Position numbers and translations under genes: made by a program. From positions 124,001-188,000 of the forward strand of contig VJWN01000003.1 of the NCBI GenBank assembly GCA_007644065.1: a stretch of DNA of 64,000 nucleotides, given 5' to 3'. The notes below the pieces were generated by a model. The model searched no databases. It was not told the DNA's origin and was given only the letters and a program-made list of their open reading frames with translations. Below are positions 1 through 11,720 of the stretch, one piece after another; position 1 is the first letter of the stretch, and the number at the start of each line of letters is the position of its first letter. Source of the stretch: Margaritispora aquatica (Eukaryota; Ascomycota; Leotiomycetes; Helotiales; Discinellaceae).

Positions 1-59
1 TTCTAAATGGATTAATAACGCTTATTATATAGACGTTAAAATTCAATTAAATACTATAG

Positions 60-3000
60 TAGCGAATAACACTACTATTAGTAATAATAGCCTTGATTTA
101 ATTTATAAAAGGCTAAATCACTTAAATAAAGACTACTTAATTAAGAGTCTACGATTAAGCTCTAATAGCTTAAATAATACTAGTACTACGAATACTATTA
201 AAAGCGAAGAATTAAACAATTGCGACGCTTGCCAATTTGGGAAATTTCACGAAATAGTGAGTTATAAACCACTATTAAGCCCTACCGAAAAACTAGTATA
301 TTTCGACTCTGATATAGCCGGTCCATTTAAGACTATAGGTATAAAAGGAGAACGTTATTTTATTACGTTTACGGACCGTAATACTAGGATCGTTTGGGTA
401 TATAATATTAAATTAAAATCAGACGCCTACGATATAATTATCGAGTTCTATAACTTGATTAAAAATCAATTTAATACTTCTATAAAAGCTTTTCACTTCG
501 ATAACGCTAAGGAGTTTAAGTCTATTAAATTAATTACCTTTTTTAAGAATAAAGGAATTATAGCGGATTTTACTAGCCCCGACACACCCGCCCAAACGGT
601 ATAGCCGAACGATTAAATAAATATATTATCGAACGATTAATATCTATAATAAAAGAGAAAAATATACCTATTTTCCTTTAGCCTATAATTATTAAGGCTA
701 TAATCATATAAAAAATCGTACCTATAATAGTAGTATAAATACTACTCCGTATTTTAAACTTACGGATAATAAACCTACTATTGATTATTTTAGAGTTTTA
801 GGCTCTTTAGCCTATATTCGTAACTCTAATTACTATAAATATAAAAATAATCTAAATAAATTAGCTATAAAGCTAGTAAAGGGATTTTTATAGATACGAA
901 TCTTCGAATAATTTCTTAATATATATACCTAGTACTAAAAAGGTATTAAGTACTAGGGATATAGTAATTAAAGAAGAGTTAATATATAACGATAAAGATA
1001 ATATATCGAACAAAATTACGATAATATTATAGAAATAAACCCTATTTTCGATAATAATACTATTAAAAATAATACTATAATATCCCTATTAACGATAATA
1101 ATCGTATAACCAAATCGACGAAAACGATATATATTCGGAGGATATTCTTACTACTAGTAAAATACTATTAAAAATACTATAACAAAATACTACTACTGAA
1201 GAAACCGTCCTAATAGTAGACGTAGTAGTACTAGTAGTAGTAGTAATAAAATAGTAGTACGATAACGACGATAATACTACTATAAATCTAAATATATCTA
1301 CTAGAAGTTTAAGAGGAAAAACGTTATAAACTATAAAGAGCTAGAGATAATAATAAAAAGCTAATTACTTATTAGCTAGCAAGCGTATATAGAATCTCTA
1401 ATCGAGGGGAATCTGATTTTTTCGATACTATTAGTTATAATACTACTAGTATTAATACTAGGTCTTTTTTAGACAAACTATATAATCGATAATATAAATA
1501 TAATTTAAATAAAATCGATTTAAAAATCGAAAAACCTCTTAATACTATTAAAGATCCTAAAAACGATAAAGAGGCCTATAATTATATATATACAAGATAA
1601 TTGATTAAAAGCAATTAAGGAATTAGAATCCTTATTAGAAAGTAATACTTTCGATATTATAAATAAATCTATTTAAAATCCACTCTTACTATTATAATAA
1701 ACTTATTAAACTGATAGGTTTATAAAGCAAAAATATATTAGAAAATAAACTATCGAATTTAAAGCTAGATTCGTCGCTAAAGGCTTCGAATAACGATACG
1801 GTATAAACTATATAGAGTCTTTCGCTAACGTAGTAAAACAAATAGCTTAGAAACTAGTATTCACTATTAGCGTATTAAATAAATATTATATATATAAAAT
1901 AGATATGATTTCCGCCTTTACTAAGGGATATAGAACGTTATATATCTAGAACCTCCTACTAGCTTAATTAATTATTAGTTAGTTTAGGATTAATTAAAAG
2001 TAATAATACCGAAATATTACTTAAGCTTAATAAAGCACTATACGGGCTAAAACAATCAGCTAGAATTTGATATAATACCTTATCTAGTATACTAGTTAAT
2101 AAGCTAGGCTTTACGGCTTTAAAACTAGAGCCTTTATTTTTATAAACAAAAAGCTAGAAATAATTATTTGTCTATACGTAGACGACTAGCTATTATAGGT
2201 CCTAATAAGGATACTATAAAATCGTTTATTAACGATATAAAACAATACTTTAAAATTAAGGAATTAGGTCCTATTAAGGATTATCTTAGTATCGAAATCG
2301 ATTATAATATCGATAATAGTACTATAGTTTTAAGCCAAAGTAAATATATAGAAAAATTATAGAGAAATTTAATCTAAAAAACTCTTTACCTATATATACC
2401 CCTCTAGACTCTAAGACTAAACTAGAATCTAATACGGAAAAAGCTTCGAAAGACGATATAAAATTATATTAAAGCTTAATCGGTAACCTACTATATTTAA
2501 CCCTAGGCACTAGACCCGATATAGCATATAGTACTATTAAGCTTTCCCGTTACTGCTCAAATCCCTCTAAAGAGTATATAAATCAAGCTATAAAGATTAT
2601 ACGATATTTAAAAACTACTATTAATATCGGTATTACCTATAGTAATAAAAATCAAAATAGTAATTATATTACTAGCTATTACGATACTGATTACGCCGGG
2701 GATATAGGGACCTATAAATCTACTACGGGTTATATATTCTATATAGCTAAGGCCCTATAGCCTAGAAGTCTAAATTACAGACTATAATAGTACAGTCTAC
2801 TACAAAAGCGGAATTAATCGCTATAAACGCCGCTAGTAAAGAAGCTATATTTATTAAAAACTTATTAAAAGAACTAGGGTTTTATAAACAAAAATATTAC
2901 CCTTATATACCGATAATAACGGTGCCTTATTACTTTCGAAAAATCCTATATTCCACGAAAGAACTAAGCATATAAACGTTAAATACTATTATATTAGGGA

Positions 3001-3140
3001 ATTAATAGAAAAAGGCTTAATAGACCTACTCTATATTAATACCCTAGAATAAAAAGCTAACGGCTTTACTAAAGCCCTCGATAAAAATAAATTTAATATA
3101 TTCCTAGAACAAATAAGTTTTAAGCTTAATAAAGCTTAGT
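60..3140 (+). pseudogene. copia pol polyprotein remnant (pre-integrase, integrase, RT, RNase H)
   Basis: Four parts can be read in shifting frames. Around 90-250 there is a pre-integrase region with a late CDACQFGKFH motif. At 257-604 the integrase core keeps FDSDIAGP and, further on, FHFDNAKEF, two of the acidic catalytic neighbourhoods. RT runs from about 1550 to 2400. Its YVDD catalytic box is at about 2177-2188 and is followed by a stop, then by readable GPN...IKELGPIKDYL residues (2168-2362). RNase H follows at about 2470-3130, with a DTDYAGD-like catalytic stretch near 2680-2710. Many in-frame stops and frameshifts mean no protein is made. A GTG or TTG 'start' at these frames has no meaning in this organism. 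Confidence 0.85.
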
Positions 3141-3225
3141 ATATAAAATATATAAAATAAATACACGAAATAGCTATAAAGCTATAAAATTTTAGAATTT
3201 AATATAAGTTCTTATTTAGGGGGCG

Positions 3226-3653
3226 TATTGGTTTTAAATAAACTATATATTAAATAATTATATTTAGCTTTAAAGCTTATATACTATAGTCTTTTATTTC
3301 CTATTATAGTTAGTATAAAACTACTATATTATTACTAGTTACTCGGGTTATCGGAAGTATTAGCTCTACTATTAGTTAGATACGTATACACCGCTATAAG
3401 CCACTTATACACCGCTATATACACCGCTATATAGACCGCTAGTTAGTATACACCGCTAGTTTAGTTACTGCCTTAGGCATCTATTATAGTTCTATATTAC
3501 TAGAGAGAATAGCTCTCTAGTTTACTAAGTTTAATTCAAGTTTATTTACCTTTATATCTACCTTACCCTAGAGTTCTACTTCACATCTAGCTTACCCTAG
3601 ACTTTTGTTTCTGATCAGGTCATTCCCCGACCTACGGTTTTTCCCTGCTTACA
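3226..3653 (+). repeat. probable 3' LTR of the copia element
   Basis: A purine-rich tract (TTAGGGGGCG, about 3216-3225) ends directly before TATTGG. This looks like a mutated TGTTGG, the usual start of copia LTRs. The right end is set at the CTTACA near 3648-3653 because LTRs end in CA. No 5' LTR is present for comparison, so both length and end are tentative. The last 120 bases are less AT-rich than the coding remnant. Confidence 0.5.
3386..3460 (+). repeat. short tandem array inside the copia LTR
   Basis: A unit close to ATACACCGCTAT recurs about five times with variable spacing. It sits inside the presumed LTR and may reflect U3 repeats. The CACCGC core is notably unmutated in a RIP-rich setting. 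Confidence 0.6.
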
Positions 3654-3829
3654 AGTCCTAAGATTATAAATATATATCGAGGTTATATAAAGACTATTTA
3701 ATTTAATATTATATCTATTAGAAATTATCGAATTATCCTAGGAATACTATAGATAAAGTAATATAACCTAGAAATTAATTAGACTAAAAAAACAATTACA
3801 TTCTCTAAGTGTTGTTATACTAAAACTAA
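3654..3829. other. AT-rich spacer between copia LTR and truncated gypsy element
   Basis: AT-rich sequence with no recognised coding fragment or LTR. It does not match the gypsy LTRs at 7482 or 9374, so the first gypsy element has lost its 5' LTR, gag and protease. Confidence 0.5.
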
Positions 3830-3899
3830 GGAAAAGTAACTCTTTTTAAAGTAAAGTATTAAGTAAGTATATATTACTATTAACCGACTCGGATTAACT

Positions 3900-6800
3900 A
3901 AAAGTAATCTAGTACTAATTCTAGTACTACTAGAAACGTATCAACAATTTATAAGATTGTTTAAAGAAGAGCTAGGGAAGGAAGCCCTCCCTAAGTACAG
4001 TAAATAGGATTACGAGATACTATTAAAAGATAGTAAAGAACTATTATTCCTATTACTTTTCTAGATATCTATAGTTTACTTTAAAGAATTAAAGAAATAC
4101 TTTAATAAGAACTTAGTAAAAGGATTTATTTAAAAATCCTCTTTATTAGTATATATACTAATTCTATTTATAGTAAAGAAAAATAATAAAATAAAGATAT
4201 ACATTAACTATAAGAAACTTAACGCTATTACTATTAAAGACAGATATACGCTTCTACTCGCCGACGAACTAAGGGATAAGTTATAAGGAACAAAGCTCTT
4301 TACTAAGTTAGACTTATATAAAGCTTATAACCTTATCCGGATTAAGGAAGGCGAGGAGTAGAAAATAGCTTTTAGTTATTATTATAATTATTATAAGTAT
4401 TTAGTTATATTATTTAAACTAACTAATATATTAATATTTTATTAAAAAATAATAAATAAAGTACTATAATCTTTTCTTAACTAGTTCTATATCTATTACC
4501 TTGACGATATTCTAATTTATTTAAAAAATATTAAAAAATATAAAAAATATATTTAAGAAATACTATAAGTACTATAAGATATTAATCTTTTATATAAACT
4601 AATAAAATATAAATTTTATATAACTAAAACAGACTTCTTAAGTTACGTACTTATACTTAGAAGACTAAGGATAAACCTTAAAAAGGTTACTTCTATCCTT
4701 AAATAATAAGAACTTAAAAACGTTAAGGATATATAGTTATTCTTAGGCCTAGCTAACTACTACTAATAATTTATTAAAGGGTATTTAGTAATTATAACAC
4801 CCTTAACGGAATTAACTAAAAAGTTATTAGACTTTAAATAAACAAAAACAACTTAGTTAATATTTAATAAACTAAAACAAGCCTTTACTATAGAACTAGT
4901 TCTAATTACATTCGACCTAGAGAAAGTAATTAGTGTAGAGACGGATTCCTCGGACTATACTATCGGAGTAGTCCTAAGTTAACCTAGTCTTACTAGAAAG
5001 AATTAGCTAGTCGCCTACTTTTTAAGAAAGCTATTATTAGCAAAACTTAACTATAAGATCTATAATAAAGAACTCTTAGTAATAGTAGAAGTAATACGAA
5101 CCTAGAGAGTCTACCTAGAGAGATCGAAATATTAAGTATAAGTATATACGGATTATAAGAACCTGGTCTATTTTACTATAACTAAAGAATTAAATAGAAG
5201 ATAAGTTAGGTAGTCGGAAACCTTAACTATTTATAATTTCAAAATATCCTATATTAAAGGAAGTAAAAATACTAAAGTAGATACTTTAAGCTAAAAACTA
5301 AAATATCTCGAAAATAAGATATACCCCTTATAAGCGATCTTATACTAAGATAGTAATAGGCTAGTATTCAATAACAGTATAGAACTCGTAGCTATATCTA
5401 GAGTTACCTAGGACTCCTAGACAAAGCGGATTCATGTAGCTTACAGTAAAGACATAGTACTAGTGGACGTAGCTATAGCTAAAGAAAAAGAACTAAACCT
5501 TAACAATAAAATATAAATATATAAATAAAAAGTTTATATCTCTACATTTATTAGGACGGCGTTTATATAAGAATAATACGGATTACTTATATATAGATAC
5601 TAAAGTATTTATAAAATAATAAAATATATAATATAAACGTATTACTTTCTAAGTATAAAAAAAATAGTAACTAAAGTAGTTATTAAATATAATACTTATA
5701 TAAAAAATAAAGTTACGAGATATACTTTATATAGTTAGCTTAAGTTACTAGATATATTTTTATAACTATAGAAATCGATTATATAGGATTTTGTAGTTAA
5801 ACTACTACTATTAAAAGAGCTAGTTATAGAAGTATAATATAATAATATTCTAATAATTATAAATAGGCTTACTAAATGTATATATATATATTACTATATA
5901 AAGAATTAAGCTTAGTAAAAGAACTAGCTTATACGTTTAAACGGATAATAATTACTAACTATAATATACTAAATAAAATTATCTTAGATAAAAATAAGCT
6001 CTTTATATTAAAATTCTAAATAATACTTATTATTAAGCTTAGAATAAAATATAAAATATTTACTATATTTTACCTTAAAACTAATAAATAGACCGAAAGA
6101 CTAAATTAAATAATAGAAAGATACCTTTGTTACTATATAAACTATTAATAGGATAACTAGGTAAAACTATTACTAATAGCCTAGTTCATATATAATAGCG
6201 TAACAATAGAGATAACGAAAGTATTACTGTTCTATACTAACTATAAGTTCGAGCCTAAAGTATATAAAACACTATTACCTAGCGTACTAGCGTAGGATAC
6301 TATAATTTAAGTTAAAGAACTTAAAATACTATACTAAGAGTTTATAACAAACATCGAGTTCTTAGTATAACGTTTAATGTTATATTATAATAAAAAACGT
6401 AGTATAGAATTTACTTTTAAAAAAAAAGATAAAGTTTACTTACTTTAAAAAAACATCGAAACTAAACGACCTAACTATAAACTAGATTATAAAAAACTTA
6501 GACTATTTAAAATTTAAAAGTTAAAAAAGCTATAAATTATAAGCTTAAACTACTAGTAATAATAAAGAAAGTATACCTAGTATTCTATATCTTATTCCTT
6601 AAACCGATACTAAAAGGTATACTACGAGCCCCTTATATAGAAGCCTAGCTAATTAACTTAACCGAAGAGTACGATATAAAAGAAATTTTAGACTATAAGT
6701 ATATTAGAAAAAAAGTTAAATATCTAATTAAATAGTTAGACTACCTATACTTAAAGAATTTATAAGAATCAAAGATAAATATTAATAACTCTACTAAGGC
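3900..6800 (+). pseudogene. gypsy pol remnant (RT, RNase H, integrase, chromodomain)
   Basis: RT motifs are clear. A K-K-Y-F...VKGFI stretch lies near 4090-4130, a KIYINYKKLNAITIKD-like motif near 4190-4235, and KLDLYKAYN with IRIKEGEE near 4305-4360. A YLDDIL catalytic box is near 4496-4514. RNase H (ETDSSDYTIG) is near 4940-4970. Integrase covers about 5640-6400, the KNIETKRP GPY/F neighbourhood is near 6450-6480, and a chromodomain is near 6670-6790. Frames are broken by many RIP-type stops. This is the downstream part of a chromovirus pol. Confidence 0.85.
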
Positions 6801-6899
6801 TTAAACCTTACTAATAAAGTTTTACTATTAAAACCTAGAACTACTTAGATTAGGTTAAAAAGGTTAAAGGTAGCTAAGGTAGTCTCTAGTTTAGGGTTA

Positions 6900-7290
6900 A
6901 GGACGCTAAAGTCCTTAAAAATAAAAACGGTCGTAGGATTTAGCTAGAGCTTACGCTTACGACGCTCCTCCTCCTCTTTTACCTCTAGCGTATCTAACTC
7001 CTTAAGAAAACAAAGCCTACGATAAGATATCTCTTTAAGATAAGAAAGTAAGAATTTCCGTTACTTATAAAGCTACGCGACTCGTACTATAACCTTTTAA
7101 GCCTAGGCCGATACCTGTTCCTTTTACTCCTCTAGACTAACTACCTACTACTTAATTATCTTAAGAATAAAACTCCTTAAGATATTCTTTTCTTAATTAT
7201 TTAATATATTATTATAAGAACGTTTACGACGAACGTACTTAGTATAACGAGAACCTAGACAAGGATTTATAAAACATCGACGGTTCGAAC
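6900..7290 (-). pseudogene. antisense reading frame of gypsy copy 1 (degraded)
   Basis: Read on the minus strand between pol and the 3' LTR, this gives a G-S-R-Y-T-K-Y-V-R stretch (7225-7290 region) and, downstream, an LDTLE-type coiled-coil segment followed by many Glu and Arg. Both match the better preserved antisense frame of copy 2 at 8724-9215. Tyr stands where Cys is expected, as G-to-A change on this strand would produce. The function is unknown. It looks like a Cys-rich, coiled-coil protein carried by the element. Confidence 0.4.
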
Positions 7291-7481
7291 TAATATAAGA
7301 CGAATAAGGCTATATAATTTTAAGATTAAAATCTTTTATTCTTTATATAAAGTAAAAGTACTCTTTTTTCTTTTTTTAAGATTTAAGATTTATTATTTAA
7401 GAAGTATAATAAAACTATTATATATAAGATTTATTATAGTAAGGTTAGTATCGGGACGATACTAGACTAGAAAGGGGATAG

Positions 7482-7821
7482 TATTACGAAGTTACTTAAC
7501 CCTAAGGCTTAATAACTAAGGTTATATAGAGAAGTTAGAGATTACCGAGTAATTACGTAATAGAGTCTATACTAGAAAGGCCGGACTCTAGGAGACTAAG
7601 GACTTTAACGAGTATTAGGACTCTAGGGACTCTAGAAAGATCCTAGAAATCTAAGAGAACGAAGGTTCTATATAATAAAATAAGTTTCTTTAAATAAAAG
7701 TTTTATACTTAACTTTAAATAATAATTTAAACTTATTAATAATATACCTAGAATTACTATTAGTAATTTACTATATCTAAGATCCTTACCCTTCACCCTA
7801 ACCAGCGACAAGGTCGTTACA
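7482..7821 (+). repeat. gypsy LTR 1 (shared by both copies)
   Basis: Starts TATTACGAA (mutated TGTTACGAA) after a purine tract and ends AAGGTCGTTACA. It aligns over its length with 9374-9731, and its right part aligns with 9780-10000. It is about 340 bp, and it forms the 3' LTR of copy 1 and the 5' LTR of copy 2. Confidence 0.85.
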
Positions 7822-8700
7822 CGTTAACTATAACGTACTAAATAAGATTATCTTAAACCGAGACAAGCTCTTTATATCGAAATTCTAGTTAATACTTATC
7901 GCCGAGCTTAGAATAAAACATAAGATGTTTACCGTATTTTACCTAAAGATAGACGGACAGACCGAAAGACTAAATTAGACTATAGAAGAATACCTCTACT
8001 ATTACGTGAACTATTAATAGAACAATTAGGTAGAACTACTACTAATAACCTAGTTTATATATAATAGTATAGTAATAGAAACAACGAAAGTATCCTTATT
8101 CTATACTAATTATAAGTATAACCCTAAGGTATATAAGACACTACTACTAAGCAAACTTACGTAAGATACTATAATTTAAGTTAAAGAACTTAAATCGCTA
8201 TACTAGAAGCTTATAACGGATATCGAGTTCTTAGCTTAATATTTAACGTTATATTATAATAAAAAACGTAGTATAGAACCTACGCTTAAGAGAGGAGATA
8301 GAGTTTATCTACTTCGAAAAAACATCGAAACTAAACGACCTAGCTATAAACTAGATTATAAAAAACTTAGACTATTTAAAATCTTAGAAGTTAAGAGAGC
8401 CGTAAATTATAAGCTTAAACTACTATTAACGATAAAGAAAGTATATCTAGTATTCTATATCTTACTCCTCGAACTAGTACTAGAGGGCGTACCGCGAGCC
8501 CTTTATATAGAAGCCTAACCGATTAACCTAACCGAAGAGTACGACGTAGAAGAGATTCTAGACTATAAGTATATTAGAAGAAAGGTTAAATATCTAATTA
8601 AATAGCTAGACTACCTATACTTAGAAAATTTATAGGAACTAAAGACAAACATTAATAGCTCTACTAAGGCTTAAGCCTTATTAACAGAGTTCTACTAGAA
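7822..8700 (+). pseudogene. gypsy integrase C-terminus and chromodomain remnant (copy 2)
   Basis: Collinear with 5950-6840 of copy 1. The KNIETKRPSYKLDYKKL segment lies near 8320-8370. The chromodomain (EEYDVEEILDYKYIRRKV, then a stop at the conserved Trp, then LDY) lies near 8537-8625. The Trp-to-stop change (TGG to TAG) is a direct sign of RIP. The chromodomain shows that the element belongs to the chromovirus branch of Ty3/gypsy. Confidence 0.85.
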
Positions 8701-8723
8701 AAACCTAGATCTTCTAAAGAAGA

Positions 8724-9215
8724 CTAAAAAGGGTTAGAAAGATCGAAGTCGCTAGAAAGTGCTTCGATTATAGCTAGATCTATTACGTTAAAGGATCCCG
8801 GCTCGGAAGAATCAACGGTAAGAGGAACGTCCTCTACTATAGGCGGATTCTCTATAGTAAGACGCTCAGCTTCCTCCGCGGTATCTAGTTTATCTAGAGA
8901 CTTTAGTCCTCGACGTAATATTTCGGCTACACGACTTCTAAACATCTCCCTCTACTTATCTAACCTTAGGAGTTTCGACTATATCTCCTAAAGACGAGTA
9001 AACAACGCCTATTACTCCTTCTACGTAGCCTCCTACTTAGAAGTCAACTTCTTCTCTTCCTTTTCTAAGTTCTTCTACTCTATAGGCGAAGGACCGTATA
9101 CATTACACTTAACTAAACCTCCTACCCGTACGTAGCGAGCGTAGCGAGTCGAACCCTTAGCCACTAAGTAGGAAAGACTCCGCTTTTTACAACGAGAACA
9201 AGGCACTATAACTTA
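8724..9215 (-). pseudogene. antisense reading frame of gypsy copy 2: Cys-rich plus coiled-coil protein
   Basis: On the minus strand a PCSRCKKR motif (about 9185-9208) is followed by a G-S-T-R stretch with Tyr where Cys would be expected. A long open segment then runs from 8945 to 8724 with a RRGLKSLDKLDTAEEAE coiled coil and an acidic tail. The same order is visible in copy 1. The upstream part is interrupted by a stop, so it is a remnant. I recognise the general layout (CxxC, GSxRCxxCVR, coiled coil) from proteins associated with fungal gypsy elements, but I cannot give a function. Confidence 0.45.
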
Positions 9216-9373
9216 ATTTAAGGCTTCAATTCGCTTAAACAAATAAATCCGGTTTTTAGTAGTACGAGCCTTAAGTATAAGGGGTATATTTAGAAAAGAT
9301 AGTTTAATTTTCTATACGAACATTTCATAACTATAGTTAGCGTCGAGGCGACACTAGTCCGGAAGGGGGATAG

Positions 9374-9731
9374 TGTTACGAATCACCTAACCTATAGCCC
9401 TAAGGCTCGGTAGCCTAAGGCTACACAGAGAAGCTATAGGAAGGATCACTAGGATTATAGTCTTAGTAGTAATAATCCGAATAATCTAAAAAGGTTACGT
9501 AACCTAGATTATAAGGATCACTACGATCACGGTCGAGATCTAGATAATCGACGAGATCTAGGAGAACGAAGGTTCTATATAAGTAAATAGGTTTCCTTAG
9601 ATAGGAGCTTCGTGCTTAACTTTAAATAGTAATTTATACTTATTAGTAATATACTTAGGATTAATACGTTTTAATCTACCGTACTCTAAATCCTTACCTT
9701 ATACCCTAAAACCAGCGATAGGGTCGTTACA
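9374..9731 (+). repeat. gypsy LTR 2 (3' LTR of copy 2)
   Basis: Begins TGTTACGAATCACC after the purine tract and ends GGGTCGTTACA. TG...CA ends are intact. It is the best preserved of the three LTR copies here, about 358 bp. Confidence 0.85.
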
Positions 9732-9779
9732 CTACTCCCTTAGTAGCACAACAGTTTTGTAGCCTTTACAATAGCTAGA

Positions 9780-10000
9780 ATTATAAAGATTATAAGGATT
9801 ATAGTATAATCTAAAAGATCTAAAAAATCTAGAAAAATAAAGGTTCTATATAAGTAAATAGGTTTTCTTAAATAAAAGCTTTATATTTAACTTTAAATAG
9901 TAATTTATACTTATTAATAATATATCTAAAATTAATACGATTAATTTACTATACTTTAAATCCTTATCTTTTACCTAAAACCAACGATAAGGTCGTTATA
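9780..10000 (+). repeat. gypsy LTR 3, solo or truncated remnant
   Basis: Matches the right two thirds of LTR 2 (from the GGTTCTATATAAGTAAATAG block onward) and ends GGTCGTTATA, a mutated GTTACA. The left part is lost in AT-rich sequence after 9731. Confidence 0.75.
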
Positions 10001-10486
10001 TATAGCGAACTATATTATTTATAATAGATATTTAGCCTCTATAATACTTACTAATATTATTTTAAACAAAATTATATAATTATCACGCCACTTTTATTAA
10101 AAAAAACATCCGATTATCTTAGATCTAAAAAAACAAGAATATTTTCAAGATCAACGGACTTCCAGGATTGAGATCTCCACGAAGCCAGGGTAGATCCCAA
10201 AGATCTGCTAGATCGATCACTTGGAGTCTGTCGATCTGATTGTGTGGAGTATAGGATACATTGGGAAGGCCGCACCGAGATTTTCTAGCGGCTTCTTGTT
10301 CCCGCTCAAACACAAGAAAAGATGATATTCTTTCTACCTTCGTGAAGGATAAGGATTCTCTGAGCAAACTTGAACCTTCACACCTAGCCATAAACGTCTC
10401 CTGAATTATTCATCCCCTCACATAATCTACTTCCTTTAAGCTTGAACCTTCGATCATATACTTGTCAGATCTATCAACCCGTCAGT
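10001..10486. other. island border and upstream region of the PhzF-like gene
   Basis: AT-rich up to about 10,120, then normal base composition. A minus-strand open frame at 10125-10391 is unlike any family I know and is not called. The last 100 bases must carry the promoter and 5' leader of the next gene. Confidence 0.5.
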
Positions 10487-11574
10487 ATGGCAGCTACCCA
10501 ACTATCAGAGAAACAACCCCGCAATCAGATTCACCCACCATCTCACACCCCAAATTTCACCACGCTCGATGTATTCACAACTACGCCGTATGCAGGCAAT
10601 CCTTTAGCAATCATCCTGTTGCCATCTTCAAGCGATCTCTCGAAGAGTCAGAAGCAGCTCATCGCCAGAGAGTTCAACCTCTCTGAGTCGATATTCCTTC
10701 ACCAGCCCACTGACAAGTCAGAGGATTGGGAATGGGAGGTTGAGATTTTCACCACCGAGGAAGAGCTGCCATTTGCAGGCCATGTAAGTGCTCAATTCCA
10801 TTCTTATACAGGTTTACCTATATCGCAAGGCATCGATTGAGCCAGACACTGACTATGATGCCATAGCCAATAATAGGTGCTGCATTCTATGTTCTCGCAC
10901 ATCTATCCGGCTCCGATGCACGAGGACTGAGGACAGGCACTCTCATTACACGTGCTGGTCCAATTGCAATATCACAAGCTCAATCCGGGAGAGTTCAGGC
11001 CGAGATTCCTCACAATATTCATCTACACAGTCGTACCATATCAAATGTGCCTCGTTTATTCCATGGCCTCTCTTCGGATCCCGAGATCCACCAGGCTGAG
11101 ATTCATGCACCGCTAGTGTCAATTGTAAAGGGAATGACATTTTTACTCGTGGAACTACCAAGTCTGGAGCATCTTGGGAGAATGAAACTTGGTGGAGGAG
11201 GAATTGACTTTGGCGGTGTTCTCGATGTTGAAGATGGATGGGGAGAGAGCTTTGTTGCGAAATACTACTATGTTATCATGCCCCAAGGTATAGATACAAA
11301 TGTTGTGAAGATACGCACCCGTATGATGGAGCAGCAACTTGAAGATCCAGCCACAGGATCTGCTGCCTGCACTCTTTCTTCATACCTAGCTTTAAAATTC
11401 AGACGAAGTCTGAAATTTGAGATCACGCAAGGAGTTGAAATGGGTCGCCAAAGTGATATTGGTGTTGAGATTGAAGTATATAGTGGCGAAGATGGTGCAG
11501 GAAGTACAAGCGTCAAGACTGTGACCTTGAGTGGCAGCGCTGTTGTGATCATGGAAGGTAGCTTGAGAATTTAA
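10487..11574 (+). CDS. PhzF-family (phenazine biosynthesis-like) isomerase/epimerase-fold protein
   Basis: Two exons, 10487-10783 and 10867-11574. The intron has donor GTAAGT and acceptor CATAG. The start is the first in-frame ATG, and the open frame upstream of it has none. Family marks are the N-terminal TLDVFTTTPYAGNPLA, the FNLSESIFL segment with the catalytic Glu of the PhzF fold, GHP at the splice junction followed by IIGAAFYVL, and near the C-terminus LEDPATGSAACTLSSYL. The two halves match the pseudo-twofold DapF-like fold. The PhzF enzyme isomerises a phenazine precursor, but most fungal members have no known substrate, so the reaction is open. It is probably cytosolic. It is the first intact gene next to the transposon island and is convergent with the TRP-like gene, with 146 bp between stops. 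Confidence 0.88.
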
Positions 11575-11720
11575 ACTGTCTGGAAAGGTAGAATTATACA
11601 TATACAAATAATTGAAGACACATATATCCTCACCTGTCATATGGATGAAAAAGTACAATCATTCCCCAAGACTATAACACGAAACCTTTAAATTACATTA
11701 GGGTAGACTGAATTGTGATA

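Larger units (their letters stand above)
1..3653 (+). mobile_element. Ty1/copia LTR retrotransposon, left-truncated by the window and RIP-degraded
   Basis: The order of recognisable fragments is pre-integrase zinc region, integrase, reverse transcriptase, RNase H, purine-rich tract, LTR. This is the copia order, with integrase upstream of reverse transcriptase. The 5' LTR and gag lie outside the window. The whole stretch is very AT-rich. TAG and TAA stand where the protein needs Gln or Trp, and CpA is largely replaced by TpA, as expected of C-to-T mutation by RIP. The element is inactive. The right end is placed at the possible LTR terminus near 3653 and is uncertain by tens of bases. Confidence 0.85.
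3830..7821 (+). mobile_element. Ty3/gypsy chromovirus, copy 1: 5'-truncated, RIP-degraded
   Basis: Internal sequence begins just before the RT region and continues through RNase H, integrase, a GPY/F-type region and a chromodomain. A purine tract (AAAGGGGATAG, 7471-7481) and the 3' LTR (7482-7821) follow. Gag, protease and 5' LTR are missing. Stops replace conserved Trp and Gln codons throughout, so the element is dead. It shares its 3' LTR with the next, shorter copy. Confidence 0.85.
7482..9731 (+). mobile_element. Ty3/gypsy chromovirus, copy 2: LTR-flanked internal-deletion derivative
   Basis: LTR 1 is followed at once (7822) by integrase sequence equivalent to about 5950 of copy 1. Primer-binding site, gag, protease, RT, RNase H and the first part of integrase are all deleted. 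The remainder (integrase C-terminus, GPY/F region, chromodomain, antisense frame, purine tract GGAAGGGGGATAG at 9361-9373) and the right LTR are kept. It is a non-autonomous remnant, less heavily mutated than copy 1 and so perhaps younger. Confidence 0.8.

Noticed and set aside
257..2362. Open frames in the copia remnant as genes of the host
   Set aside because: They start at GTG or TTG, are bounded by RIP stops and encode integrase and RT pieces.
10125..10391. 88-codon minus-strand frame next to the RIP island
   Set aside because: No family match, and it ends inside AT-rich island sequence. Probably chance.
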